Positions 1-8,282 of a stretch of 43,625 bases of DNA are shown in pieces (the first letter of the stretch is position 1; every line of letters starts with the position of its first letter). The stretch is from Sphingopyxis sp. H115 (lineage in GTDB: Bacteria > Pseudomonadota > Alphaproteobacteria > Sphingomonadales > Sphingomonadaceae): NCBI RefSeq assembly GCF_001468465.1, contig NZ_LNSA01000033.1, forward strand, positions 1 to 43,625. The letters are read 5' to 3'. The notes below the pieces were generated by a model. It was not told where the DNA came from. It ran no database searches and was given only the letters and a program-made list of their open reading frames with translations. The translations under genes were made by a program, and so were the position numbers.

Positions 1-246
1 CCCGTAGAGCGCAAGGACGACGAGCGCCGCGGCGACCGCTATCAGCCCGATCCATTCGACCAGCGCGAACCGCCAGTTCGGCGCGGCGACCGCAACCGCC
101 AGCGACAGCATTATCCCGGCCCAGCCGAGCCGCCGTAGCCAGCGCGGATCCACGGTGACCCCCGCATCGCGCGCATGGCGCTGCATCGACAGGCTGAGCA
201 GCGACAGCCCGCCAAAGGCGAGCGGCAGCACGACTGCGGCGCTCAT
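1..246 (-). CDS. DUF3325 family membrane protein (partial, 3' end outside window)
   Basis: The reading frame begins at an ATG overlapping the stop of the PepSY gene (ATGA) and stays open to the window edge, giving 82 residues. They show two hydrophobic segments (about 1-20 and 40-80) separated by a basic stretch with the MQRHARD motif that I associate with DUF3325. DUF3325, PepSY and DUF3649 genes commonly sit together in iron-uptake loci of proteobacteria, next to siderophore receptors. The molecular role of DUF3325 is not known; it is probably an inner-membrane helper of the reductase-like PepSY protein. The family call rests on the motif and the neighbours. Confidence 0.75.
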   Translation of the reverse strand, partial: MSAAVVLPLAFGGLSLLSLSMQRHARDAGVTVDPRWLRRLGWAGIMLSLAVAVAAPNWRFALVEWIGLIAVAAALVVLALYG

Positions 247-1769
247 GCCGGCACCGCCCGCGGACCGCGACGCCGCGCTGAATCGGCGGACGCCACGCCG
301 GCGCGCCGGGCGATCGCCGCCGCCAGCACCGCAAAAGCGAACAGCGTCAGGTCGAAACCGGCGAACAGCCAGTCGCCGCCGATCACGGCACTCCACAGCC
401 CCCGCCCCGTCGCGACGAACGACACGACCGGCAGCAGCGCCGCCGCCGCGGCCAGCACGGCAAAGGCCTCGCGCCATGCCCGCGCCGGCTCTCGCAGCAT
501 CGCAAAAAGGATTGCGGCGCCCCAGACCCAGAAAAAGGCGCTTACTTCGGCCTCGGCGCGTTCCGGTATATCAACAGGAAACAGGCGGTTGGCATAGAAA
601 AAGCCAAGGATCGCCGCCGGAAAACCCGCGACTGCGCCGACGTTCAACCGCGCCGCGATCCATGGTCCCGCCCCGCGCGCCTGCGGCCGCGAGCGGATCC
701 AGAGGATCAACCCTGTCGCGATCGTGGCCGCCAGCGCCAACCCGCACAGGAAATAGAGCCAGCGGCTGACCTGGGGCGCGAACCGCCCCATGTGGAGACC
801 ATAGAGCACGTCATATGTACGCTGCGCCGGCCGCGTCTCGGCATATGTCTTGAGTATCTGTCCGCTCGGCCCGTCAAAACTCACCGTCTGCGCCGCATAG
901 GCGAGCTGGTCGCCATCATGCCTGGAGATCGTGACGATCGCATTTACATCACCCGGATTGGCAATGCTGACGCGCCCCACCCGGCCCTCGCCAAACCGGT
1001 GCTGCGCCGCGGCGAGCATCGGCCCGATGGGCGCAAGCGGCGCCGGACGCCCCGCAGGGTCGCGGCTGACAAGGCCGGGCGCGGCCTCGGCAAAGGCGGT
1101 TTTCAGATCCTCGCCATAATTGGCGGCGGTGCCCCATGGCATGACGAGGCTCAGCAACGTGACGATCCCCGTCACCGTGATCATCAGATGAAAGGGCAAG
1201 GCCAGCACACCCAGGACATTATGCGCGTCGAGCCAGCTGCGCTTGCCCTTGCCGGCGCGGAAGGTGAAAATATCCTTGAAGATCCGCTTGTGGACGATGA
1301 TCCCGCTGACGATCGCGATCAGCATCAGCATCGCGGCGGCGACGGCAAGGTACCGCCCCCATGGATAGGGCAGCTGCAGTTCGAAATGGAAACGATAGAG
1401 GAATTCACCGCCCAGCGTCGCGCGCGCCACATCGGGGCTGCCGCTGACCGGGTCGAGCGCGATGTCGCGATAGCCAGCCGGCGCGGCGGCATCGTCGAAC
1501 ACCGCTTGCGTCGTCGGGATTCGCTCGTCGGGCGCGGTCAGGTACCAACCCGCGGCCTTTGGATGATGCGCCTCAAGCCAGCGCACCGCCGCTTTGATCG
1601 CCGCGTCGGGGGGCGTCGTCGCAACCACTTCGGGGCGCATCCAGCCGCTGATTTCCGACCGGAACACGGTCGCGGTGCCGCTGAGCGCGATCGCGAACAG
1701 CAACCAACCGAGGATCAGCCCTGACCAGCTGTGCAAACCCGCGATCGACTGGCGGAATCCGGTTTTCAT
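243..1769 (-). CDS. PepSY-associated TM helix protein (iron-uptake type, PiuB/FoxB-like)
   Basis: A 508-residue inner-membrane protein with an N-terminal transmembrane helix right after GLHSWSGLILGW, a periplasmic PepSY-like region, a central pair of helices and a cluster of helices at the C-terminus. Histidines lie in or near several helices (HSWSG, FHFELQ, DAHNVLG, FHLMIT, GLHMG), as expected for PepSY_TM proteins that may bind haem and reduce ferric siderophores. I chose the ATG at 1769 because it overlaps the DUF3649 stop as ATGA; an in-frame GTG at 1790 would add 7 residues. It is translationally coupled to both neighbours. Siderophore reduction is inferred from family context; no substrate can be read from the sequence. 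Confidence 0.85.
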   Translation of the reverse strand: MKTGFRQSIAGLHSWSGLILGWLLFAIALSGTATVFRSEISGWMRPEVVATTPPDAAIKAAVRWLEAHHPKAAGWYLTAPDERIPTTQAVFDDAAAPAGYRDIALDPVSGSPDVARATLGGEFLYRFHFELQLPYPWGRYLAVAAAMLMLIAIVSGIIVHKRIFKDIFTFRAGKGKRSWLDAHNVLGVLALPFHLMITVTGIVTLLSLVMPWGTAANYGEDLKTAFAEAAPGLVSRDPAGRPAPLAPIGPMLAAAQHRFGEGRVGRVSIANPGDVNAIVTISRHDGDQLAYAAQTVSFDGPSGQILKTYAETRPAQRTYDVLYGLHMGRFAPQVSRWLYFLCGLALAATIATGLILWIRSRPQARGAGPWIAARLNVGAVAGFPAAILGFFYANRLFPVDIPERAEAEVSAFFWVWGAAILFAMLREPARAWREAFAVLAAAAALLPVVSFVATGRGLWSAVIGGDWLFAGFDLTLFAFAVLAAAIARRAGVASADSARRRGPRAVPA

Positions 1770-2071
1770 GCCGGTTGCCCGATCATCCACGCGGCCGCCG
1801 CAAGAACGGCAGTCAGTCCCAATATCCCGCCCGCAGCCCGCCCCAATCGCGGCGTGCCATAGGTCCAGATTGCGGCGACCGGCATCGCGAGAATCGCCGC
1901 GAGCGACGCGGAGACGGTCGCCTCGGATCGCGCGACGGGAAGGCCGCGCGCCAGCGCATAGGCCAGCGCAACCGCCAGCCCATAGCCGCCGACCGACGCG
2001 AGCAGCAGGCGAGCGACCGCGCGGACAGCGGGGACGGCACGGCGAAGAGATTGCAACCGGCTGGGGCTCAT
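1766..2071 (-). CDS. DUF3649 domain protein (iron-uptake associated)
   Basis: A 101-residue protein with an arginine-rich N-terminus followed by three hydrophobic segments (about 18-40, 52-70, 80-98) and the motif IWTYGTP typical of DUF3649. It is the first gene of a three-gene minus-strand operon, overlapping the PepSY gene by ATGA. The start is supported by an AGAGGG ribosome site a few bases upstream. A Fur-box-like dyad lies 17 bases upstream of the start, which fits iron repression. Function beyond association with ferric uptake is unknown. Confidence 0.8.
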   Translation of the reverse strand: MSPSRLQSLRRAVPAVRAVARLLLASVGGYGLAVALAYALARGLPVARSEATVSASLAAILAMPVAAIWTYGTPRLGRAAGGILGLTAVLAAAAWMIGQPA

Positions 2072-2087
2072 CGGCCCTCTATTACCT

Positions 2088-2106
2088 ATTGCGATTGATT
2101 TGCAAT
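2088..2106 (-). promoter_or_regulatory. Possible Fur-type operator before the DUF3649 operon
   Basis: An imperfect 19-base dyad, on the minus strand ATTGCAAATCAATCGCAAT, has 7 of 9 arm positions complementary. It stands 17 bases before the DUF3649 start. The TGCAAAT-N-half-site form resembles alphaproteobacterial Fur sites, and the operon is of iron-uptake type. Predicted by eye only; no matching -35/-10 pair was firmly identified. Confidence 0.45.
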
Positions 2107-2138
2107 AACTAATCGACCCGGCGGCGCGTCCGTCCGGA

Positions 2139-2897
2139 TCAGTGTTTCAGATATTGGCTCGGCGGGACGCCGAAGGCGCGGCGGAACATCGCGGCGAAAC
2201 CGCTGGGGCTGTCATAGCCGACGTCGTAGGTCACCTGCGTGATCGACGCGCCCGCCGCGAGCAGCGACAGCGCCTCCATCAACCGCACCTGCTGGCGCCA
2301 GACCGCAAGCCCCATCCCCGTTTCCTGCTTGAAGCTGCGCGTGAAGGTGCGCCGTCCCATTGCCGCGAGCGCCGCCCAGTCGTCGATGTCGCGCGGGTCG
2401 GACGGGTCGGCAAGGATCGCATTGCACACGCGCAGCAGCCGCGGGTTCGATGGCATCGATACCTGATATGGCGCGTTGGGCATCCGCGCGATCTCGTCGA
2501 GCAGCAGGGCGATAATGCGCCCCTCGCGCCCGTCGACGTCGTAAAGCGCGGGGAAGTCGACAACCTCAAGGATCAGCGATTTGACCAGGTTCGACACTTC
2601 GAACACGCGGCATTCGCGTTCATGCTCGTGTCCGGCGCACGGCATATACAGCGTGCGGAGCGACACCGGGCCGCGGCACGCGACCTCGTGCCGTGTTCCC
2701 GCGGGCAACCACACTGCGCGCTGCGGCGGGATGACGAAGCTGGTGTCGGGCGTGCGGACCGACATCACTCCCGCCGACGCATAGAGGATCTGGATATGAT
2801 CGTGGCTGTGCATCGGATCGACGAAACCCGCGGGATATTCATCCTGCAGCGCCATCACCGGCCGGCCGGCCGTCAGGACATCGATACTATGCTTCAT
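2139..2897 (-). CDS. AraC-family transcriptional regulator with N-terminal cupin
   Basis: A 252-residue regulator. Residues about 20-90 form a cupin sensor domain (PAGFVDPMHSHDHIQ, then PPQRAVWLPAGTRHEV), and residues about 150-252 carry the paired helix-turn-helix of AraC proteins, with the family signature DVGYDSPSGFAAMFRRAFG near the end. The ATG at 2897 has a GAGG ribosome site upstream; another start at 2924 would add 9 residues and is less likely. It lies 67 bases upstream of the DUF3649-PepSY-DUF3325 operon in the same direction and may control it or the divergent hydrolase operon. The inducer is unknown. Confidence 0.88.
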   Translation of the reverse strand: MKHSIDVLTAGRPVMALQDEYPAGFVDPMHSHDHIQILYASAGVMSVRTPDTSFVIPPQRAVWLPAGTRHEVACRGPVSLRTLYMPCAGHEHERECRVFEVSNLVKSLILEVVDFPALYDVDGREGRIIALLLDEIARMPNAPYQVSMPSNPRLLRVCNAILADPSDPRDIDDWAALAAMGRRTFTRSFKQETGMGLAVWRQQVRLMEALSLLAAGASITQVTYDVGYDSPSGFAAMFRRAFGVPPSQYLKH

Positions 2898-3073
2898 GGC
2901 CCGATCCTCGCAAATCTTGGACAATTACACGATATAGGCCTGACGCCTCGCTGACCAGCTACGATGGCTGCGCTGGCCTGTCCGCTGCGGTGATTGGCCC
3001 GATCGGGCGATAGGGGCTTGGAGGTAACAGCTATCAGGCAATCAAGGATTGTTTCGGGAAGGATTTGCCAGAT

Positions 3074-4030
3074 ATGCCAAAGGGCTTGGACACCATGCAG
3101 AACGATATGGCCGACCCCGATATTCGCCGCTTTGTCGATGCGGTCAACGCCGCCTATGCCGAACATGGCGCCCCCGCCGGCGCAAGCATGGCGGCACGCC
3201 GAGCCGTCGCCGAACGGGTCCGCAAGCCCTGGCGCGAAGGTGGCCCGATAATGGCGGAGACGCGCGAACTGGACATGGGCGGCGTGCGCCTGCGCCTCCA
3301 CCGTCCGGTCGCGGACGCAAAGCTCCCCGTCCTGCTCTATATTCACGGCGGCGGCTGGACGCTGTTCAGCATCGACACGCATGACCGGCTGATGCGCGAA
3401 TATGCGGCGCGCGCCGGCATCGCGGTGATCGGTATCGATTACAGCCTGTCGCCGGAGAATAAATTCCCCGTCGCACTCGAAGAATGCGCCGCAGCGCTCG
3501 ACTGGATCGCGGCGCAGGCGGATGCGCTGAACCTCGACGCCGGCCGCGTCCTGATCGGCGGCGATTCCGCCGGCGCCAACCTGTCGGTCGCGACCTGTCT
3601 GCTGCAACGCCAGCGGGCGCGCCTGCTGCCGATCGCCATGCTGCTCAACTATGGCGCGTTCGCGCCCGAACATACGCCGAGCTATACGCGCTTCGGCGCC
3701 GGGGACTATTCGCTTGAGGCGGACGAGATGGATATATTCTGGGCCAATTATGTCGATGGCCTCGACCAGCTCGCCGATCCGCTCGTCGCGCCGCTGCACG
3801 CCGATCTGTCGGGCATGCCGCCCGCCTTCCTCGCCATCGCCGACTGCGACATATTGGCCGATTGCAACGACGCCTTCGCGCGCAAGCTCGAAGAAGCCGG
3901 CGTGTCGACCCGCGCCGTGACGTACCAGGGCGCAACGCACAGCTTCCTCGAAGCGGTATCGATCGCGCCCCTCGCCGGCCGCGCGCTCGACGAGCAGGCG
4001 GCGTGGATCCGTGATATCGTCGGGACATGA
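3074..4030 (+). CDS. Alpha/beta hydrolase, hormone-sensitive-lipase-like esterase
   Basis: A 318-residue cytoplasmic hydrolase with the HSL-family oxyanion motif HGGGW (residues 91-95) and nucleophile motif GDSAG (Ser165). Asp259 and His289 (in ATHSF) complete a likely triad. No signal peptide is visible. The ATG at 3074 has a GGAAGGA ribosome site about 10 bases upstream; an in-frame TTG at 3065 and ATG at 3095 are alternatives. Its stop overlaps the start of the PaiB-like gene (ATGA), so it is the first gene of a three-gene operon. Members of this family hydrolyse short acyl esters or amides; the real substrate is unknown. Confidence 0.88.
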   Translation: MPKGLDTMQNDMADPDIRRFVDAVNAAYAEHGAPAGASMAARRAVAERVRKPWREGGPIMAETRELDMGGVRLRLHRPVADAKLPVLLYIHGGGWTLFSIDTHDRLMREYAARAGIAVIGIDYSLSPENKFPVALEECAAALDWIAAQADALNLDAGRVLIGGDSAGANLSVATCLLQRQRARLLPIAMLLNYGAFAPEHTPSYTRFGAGDYSLEADEMDIFWANYVDGLDQLADPLVAPLHADLSGMPPAFLAIADCDILADCNDAFARKLEEAGVSTRAVTYQGATHSFLEAVSIAPLAGRALDEQAAWIRDIVGT

Positions 4031-4605
4031 CGAACCTCTACGCCCCGCGTAGCGCCGCAGACATTGTGCAGCTGGTCGCCGACTATCCGCTCGCGTGGCT
4101 CGTCTCGCGCGATTTCCATGCCAGTCCGCTGCCGCTGCTTGCCGAGACCGACGATAGCGGCGCGATCGTCGCGCTTTTGGGCCATTGCGCGCGCCGCAAT
4201 CCGCTCGTCGCCGATTTTACCGCCGATCCGCGCGGGCTGGTCCTCTTCAACGGTCCCGCCGGGTACGTTCCGACAAGCCTACTGTCGAAACCCGATTGGG
4301 CGCCAACGTGGAATTACGCAGTGCTGCGCTTCACCGTCGAAATCGAGTTCGTCGAGGATGAAACGCGGGACGCGATCGAGCGGCTCGTCGATAAAATGGA
4401 GGACGGCGCCTGGTCGACCGCGCGCCTCGGCGCCCGCTATGACAAGATGCTCGATCAGATCATCGCCTTTCGCGCGCATGTCCGTTCGGCCGAGCACAGC
4501 TTCAAGCTCGGGCAGGACGAAAGCCCGCGAGGTTTTACCGAGATCGTCGCGGGCCACAGCGACCGGACGCTCGCGGCATGGATGGAAGGACAGGCAAAGC
4601 GGTGA
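4027..4605 (+). CDS. FMN-binding negative transcriptional regulator family protein (PaiB-like)
   Basis: A 192-residue protein of the PaiB family, a split-barrel flavin-binding fold. It begins MTNLYAPR and continues with the YPLAWLVSRDFHASPLPLL segment usual for these proteins; the GYVPTSLL and WNYAVLRF stretches also fit. In Bacillus the paiAB pair links a polyamine acetyltransferase with this protein. Here it is flanked by a hydrolase and a putative polyamine deacetylase and overlaps both genes, so a role connected with acetylated amines is an attractive inference. Whether it binds DNA or acts as a flavoenzyme cannot be told from sequence. Confidence 0.87.
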   Translation: MTNLYAPRSAADIVQLVADYPLAWLVSRDFHASPLPLLAETDDSGAIVALLGHCARRNPLVADFTADPRGLVLFNGPAGYVPTSLLSKPDWAPTWNYAVLRFTVEIEFVEDETRDAIERLVDKMEDGAWSTARLGARYDKMLDQIIAFRAHVRSAEHSFKLGQDESPRGFTEIVAGHSDRTLAAWMEGQAKR

Positions 4606-5615
4606 AGCTCTTCTTCGACGATCGCCAGATGACCCATGCGCCGCTGCGCGAACTGCACAATGGCGACTGGGTGCCATACGCCGAGAATGTCGAGCGCCCA
4701 CGGTCCATCGTCGATACCTTTTCCGATTGGCACCCGGTGCGCGATTTCGGCATGGCGCCGCTGCTTGCGGTGCATGACGCCGACTATCTCGCCTTCCTCG
4801 AACGCGCGCACCGCGACTGGACCGCGGCCGGGCGCAATGGCGACGCGATCGGCTACACCTTTCCCATTACCCGCCGCCGGCCGCTAAGCTTCGGGCGCAT
4901 CGACGCCGACCTCGGCGCCTACAGCTATGACGCGGGAACGCCTATTGCCGCGGGCACATGGCAGTCGGCCTATTGGTCGGCGCAGGGGGCGCTGACCGCG
5001 CTCGACCATCTGGCGACGAGCGGCGAAACACACGCTTTCGCGCTCTGCCGCCCCCCCGGCCATCACGCGGGGCGCGACTATATGGGCGGTTATTGCTACC
5101 TCAACAACGCCGCGATCGCGGCGCGCGAGGCGCATCATCGCGGCCTCGGCCCGGTTGCGATCCTCGACATCGACTATCACCATGGCAACGGCACGCAGGA
5201 TATCTTCTACGACGACCCGGACGTCTTCTTTTGCTCGATCCACGCCGACCCGTGCACCGATTATCCCTTCTATTGGGGCCATGTCGACGAGCGCGGCGAA
5301 GGCGCCGGCACGGGCACGACGCTCAACCTCCCCCTGCCGCGCGGTACCGACGGCATGACCTATGCCCCCGCCCTCGACACGGCGTTGGCCGCCATTTCCG
5401 ACTGGGGCGCAAAATTCCTGATCCTCTCGTTCGGCGCCGATACGCACAGCAGCGATCCGATCTCGAGCTTCGCGCTTGAGCGTAGCGATTACGCCGAGCT
5501 TGCGCGCAGTATCGCCGCGCTCGGCGTTCCGACGCTGATCGTGATGGAAGGCGGCTACGCCGTCGGCGACCTCGGCAAGAATGTCGCGGCGTTTCTTGCG
5601 GGCTTCGACAATTAG
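4602..5615 (+). CDS. Histone-deacetylase-family amidohydrolase (acetylpolyamine amidohydrolase-like)
   Basis: A 337-residue class II-type HDAC-fold enzyme. The tandem active-site histidines are His154-His155 in RPPGHHAG. The zinc ligands are Asp191 and His193 (DIDYHHGNGTQD) and Asp280 (FGADTH). The catalytic tyrosine is Tyr319 in EGGY. The full set suggests an active zinc deacylase. The GTG start at 4602 overlaps the PaiB stop as GTGA and aligns with the KLFFDDRQMTHAP beginning common in bacterial relatives; an ATG at 4578 would add 8 residues with more overlap. Bacterial members remove acetyl groups from polyamines or related amines. It is the last gene of the operon. Confidence 0.9.
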   Translation: MKLFFDDRQMTHAPLRELHNGDWVPYAENVERPRSIVDTFSDWHPVRDFGMAPLLAVHDADYLAFLERAHRDWTAAGRNGDAIGYTFPITRRRPLSFGRIDADLGAYSYDAGTPIAAGTWQSAYWSAQGALTALDHLATSGETHAFALCRPPGHHAGRDYMGGYCYLNNAAIAAREAHHRGLGPVAILDIDYHHGNGTQDIFYDDPDVFFCSIHADPCTDYPFYWGHVDERGEGAGTGTTLNLPLPRGTDGMTYAPALDTALAAISDWGAKFLILSFGADTHSSDPISSFALERSDYAELARSIAALGVPTLIVMEGGYAVGDLGKNVAAFLAGFDN

Positions 5616-5654
5616 CGGCGGATTTTAGGGAGGTTAGCTGCCACCCGCCATTTT

Positions 5655-5732
5655 CGTCATCCCGGCGAAGGCCGGGATTTCGCCGGTGCGCTATTCCGTC
5701 AGATAGAGATCCCGGCCTTCGCCGGGATGACG
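5655..5732. repeat. Intergenic inverted repeat, GTCATCCCGG type
   Basis: Two 24-base arms (5655-5678 and 5709-5732) are perfect reverse complements separated by 30 bases. Each arm holds its own small palindrome, CCCGGCgaagGCCGGG, so the unit can fold as one long stem or two short hairpins. It lies between the convergent HDAC-like gene and TBDR. A related element with the same outer ends occurs at 41102-41174. It looks like a dispersed REP-like element of sphingomonads and may also act as a bidirectional terminator or mRNA-stabilising hairpin. Confidence 0.8.
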
Positions 5733-5787
5733 ATGAAAGAAAGGCCGGCCGACATCTGCAACCGGTCGAAGTCAGTCAAAGCCGAAA

Positions 5788-5819
5788 GGGCCGCCCCGCC
5801 ATTCGCGGCGGAGCAGCCC
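5788..5819 (-). terminator. Probable rho-independent terminator of the TBDR gene
   Basis: Arms 5788-5800 and 5807-5819 pair at 11 of 13 positions around a 6-base loop. Read on the minus strand, the stem is followed by TTTC. It lies about 11 bases beyond the TBDR stop. The T-tract is short, so termination strength is uncertain. Confidence 0.55.
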
Positions 5820-5830
5820 CTTCCCATTCC

Positions 5831-8023
5831 TCAATTCAGGCTGAACCGCACCGTCGCGCCCAGCGTCCGCGGCCGGGCGACCGAACCGGCGAAAGCGAAG
5901 GGCGCGTTCAAAATGCCATATTGGTTGAACAGGTTCTTCGCGAACAGCCCCAGCTCGATCCGCTGGTTCACCGTCACCGACGCGTTAAGGTCGACAAGGT
6001 GGAAGTCGCCCTTCTCCAACGACCCCGCGAAATCGACGGGCGCGCTAGACAGATAGCGATGCGCGATGCCGAAGCGCGGCTTCAGCGGCGCGTCGGCGAA
6101 GCTCAGGTCGAGCGAGTTCGACAACGTCCATTCGGACGCGCCCGGCAGCCGCGTTCCCTTCGCATAACCGCCGCCCGGCGCGAAACTGTCGGGCAGCAGC
6201 GACGACAGGCGCGCGTCATTATAAGCGACGTTCGACGAGAAGCTGAGGTTGCGCGTCGGACGCAGATTGAGGCTGATCTCGACGCCGTCGATATCGGCAC
6301 CGCCGCCATTCACCGTATAGGCGTTGAAATCGACCGGCGTGAACAGGCGCGCCTGCACATTGCCCCAATCGATATGATAGGCGGTGACATCGACACTCAG
6401 CGTCCGGTCGACCAAGTCGAACCGCGTCCCGATTTCGTAATTCTTCGTCGTGTCGCTTTCGAACGTCAGCGGCAGGCCGGGGACAGCGGCCGAATAGACG
6501 TTGACGCCGCCGATGCGGAAGCCTTCCGAGTAGAGGGCATAAACCATGAAGTCGTCCGACGGCTTCCAGGTCAACGACGCCTTGGGAATGAAGTCCGAAT
6601 CCTTGTCAGCGGCCGGCGCGAAATCGAAGGGGTCGACCAGATTGGCGTTGGGCAGATATTGCAGGCGCGGGCGCGAGCGATATTCGAACAAGCGCCCGCC
6701 TAACGTCAAAGTCAGCGTGTCGACGATATCGAACGACGCTTCGCCGAAGATCGCCTTTTCGGTGACGCGGTTGCTGCTGATCGTTCGCGTCGCGAGGTCG
6801 CCGGGAGCAAGCTCGCTGCCCGGCTGGCCGTCGAACTCGCCGGGGTTCGCATCGATATAATCGGCGATGCCCTCGATGAAGGTCCCATCGGTATTGTTCG
6901 AGCGCAGCCGGGTGTAATTGGCGCCGATCAACCAGCGGAAACGCCCGCCATCGGGCGACGCGAGCCGCAGTTCGCCATATTCGGTCTTCGATTTGCCGTC
7001 GCTGCTCGCGAGTTCGGGCGTGTCGGTGCGCGGGTCGTTGCCGCCGAAGATCGAATTGTCGAACGCCAGGTTTGCCTTCTTCTCGGTATAGCTGCCGACG
7101 GCCGTCAAGGTCGCAAAGCCCAGATCCTGCTCCAGCCGCAGGCTGTGCATCATGAAGCTCGTGTCCTGAAACTCGGCGACGTTGGTCGCGCGGTCGAACG
7201 TCTTGGGCGGGCCGAAGATCACATAGGTCTGATCGTCGAGATCATATTCCTGGTACATGCTGAGCGCCGAGATGCGCGTCGTCTCGGTCGGGGTGAAGAC
7301 GATCGACCCGCGCAGGCCGCGGACTCTGAGGTCGTTGCTGCCATCTTCGCCGAGCAGCGTGTTGTTGAGATAGCCCGCGTCGTAACGTTGAAGCGCGACG
7401 AGGCGAACCGCGAGCTTGTCGGTCGCGATCGGCAGATTGACCATAGCCTTCACGCCATAGCTTGCTTCGCCGGCGCCCTTGGTGGTCGCTACATTGCCTT
7501 CGAAGCCCGCGTCGAAACGACTGGGATCGGCCTCGTTCACCACATAGTTGATCGCACCGCCCAGCGAGGACGAACCGAACAGCGTGCCCTGCGGCCCGCG
7601 CAGCACCTCGACGCGGCTGACGTCGAAACTGTCGACGTCGGGGATGACCAGCGGGAAACCCGGTTCGATCAGCGGCACTTCGTTGAGATAATAGCCCGTC
7701 GTCGCCTGGTTCGCCTCGTGATAGGTGGTCGATGCGACGCCGCGGATCACGACTTCGGACACGCCGGGCTGGTAATCGTTGAAGACGACGCCGGGGACGC
7801 GCGTGATGTAGTCGGACAGGCTCTGGGCGTTCAGTTTCTGCAGCGTAGCCTCGCTGACCGCGCTGACCGATCCGCTGACGTCGCGCACGGACTGTTCGCG
7901 TTTTGCCGCGGTGACGACGATCTCGCTGTCATCGGTTTCCTGCGCCAGCACGCCCGATGCCGACCCGAGCGCCAGGATCGAAATACCGCATGCGGCGACC
8001 CGCCGGATCGATGCAAACCCCAT
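5831..8023 (-). CDS. TonB-dependent outer-membrane receptor
   Basis: A 730-residue outer-membrane receptor. Residues 1-27 are a signal peptide ending at LAQ. A plug domain covers about 30-160, starting with a TonB-box-like EIVVTA and containing the typical VEVLRGPQGTLFG motif. The rest is a 22-strand beta-barrel with alternating aromatic residues, ending VRFSLN. The start has a GGGAGG ribosome site. The plug resembles the broad iron-complex/FecA-like type rather than the TIGR01782 carbohydrate type. It is transcribed divergently from an exported oligopeptidase with 259 bases between them, so peptide or siderophore-peptide uptake is possible. The ligand is unknown. Confidence 0.9.
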   Translation of the reverse strand: MGFASIRRVAACGISILALGSASGVLAQETDDSEIVVTAAKREQSVRDVSGSVSAVSEATLQKLNAQSLSDYITRVPGVVFNDYQPGVSEVVIRGVASTTYHEANQATTGYYLNEVPLIEPGFPLVIPDVDSFDVSRVEVLRGPQGTLFGSSSLGGAINYVVNEADPSRFDAGFEGNVATTKGAGEASYGVKAMVNLPIATDKLAVRLVALQRYDAGYLNNTLLGEDGSNDLRVRGLRGSIVFTPTETTRISALSMYQEYDLDDQTYVIFGPPKTFDRATNVAEFQDTSFMMHSLRLEQDLGFATLTAVGSYTEKKANLAFDNSIFGGNDPRTDTPELASSDGKSKTEYGELRLASPDGGRFRWLIGANYTRLRSNNTDGTFIEGIADYIDANPGEFDGQPGSELAPGDLATRTISSNRVTEKAIFGEASFDIVDTLTLTLGGRLFEYRSRPRLQYLPNANLVDPFDFAPAADKDSDFIPKASLTWKPSDDFMVYALYSEGFRIGGVNVYSAAVPGLPLTFESDTTKNYEIGTRFDLVDRTLSVDVTAYHIDWGNVQARLFTPVDFNAYTVNGGGADIDGVEISLNLRPTRNLSFSSNVAYNDARLSSLLPDSFAPGGGYAKGTRLPGASEWTLSNSLDLSFADAPLKPRFGIAHRYLSSAPVDFAGSLEKGDFHLVDLNASVTVNQRIELGLFAKNLFNQYGILNAPFAFAGSVARPRTLGATVRFSLN

Positions 8024-8282
8024 TTTTGCCTCCCTATTTGATAATGCCTATTGGTAGGAAAATCCGATGCTCAAGCTATCATGCGAAACTGGCGTGACGG
8101 CGATGGTCGGGCCATAATCCAGCCGGATCGGGCCAGTGCATCGACGCAAGAAAGCGCAGTTTCGCGAGGGCTTTCGTCCAATTTGCCCGATTGATGGATT
8201 GGGCGGCCTGATCGGCGCAGTAAGCCAAGGGCGGCAACATAGATTGACGCCGACATCCGCATCGGGTCGAGAGAGGGTCGGA

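Noticed and set aside
8024..8282. Possible lasso-peptide precursor between the TBDR and peptidase genes
   Set aside because: No short open frame with a leader and core pattern was seen, and no B or C biosynthesis genes are present.
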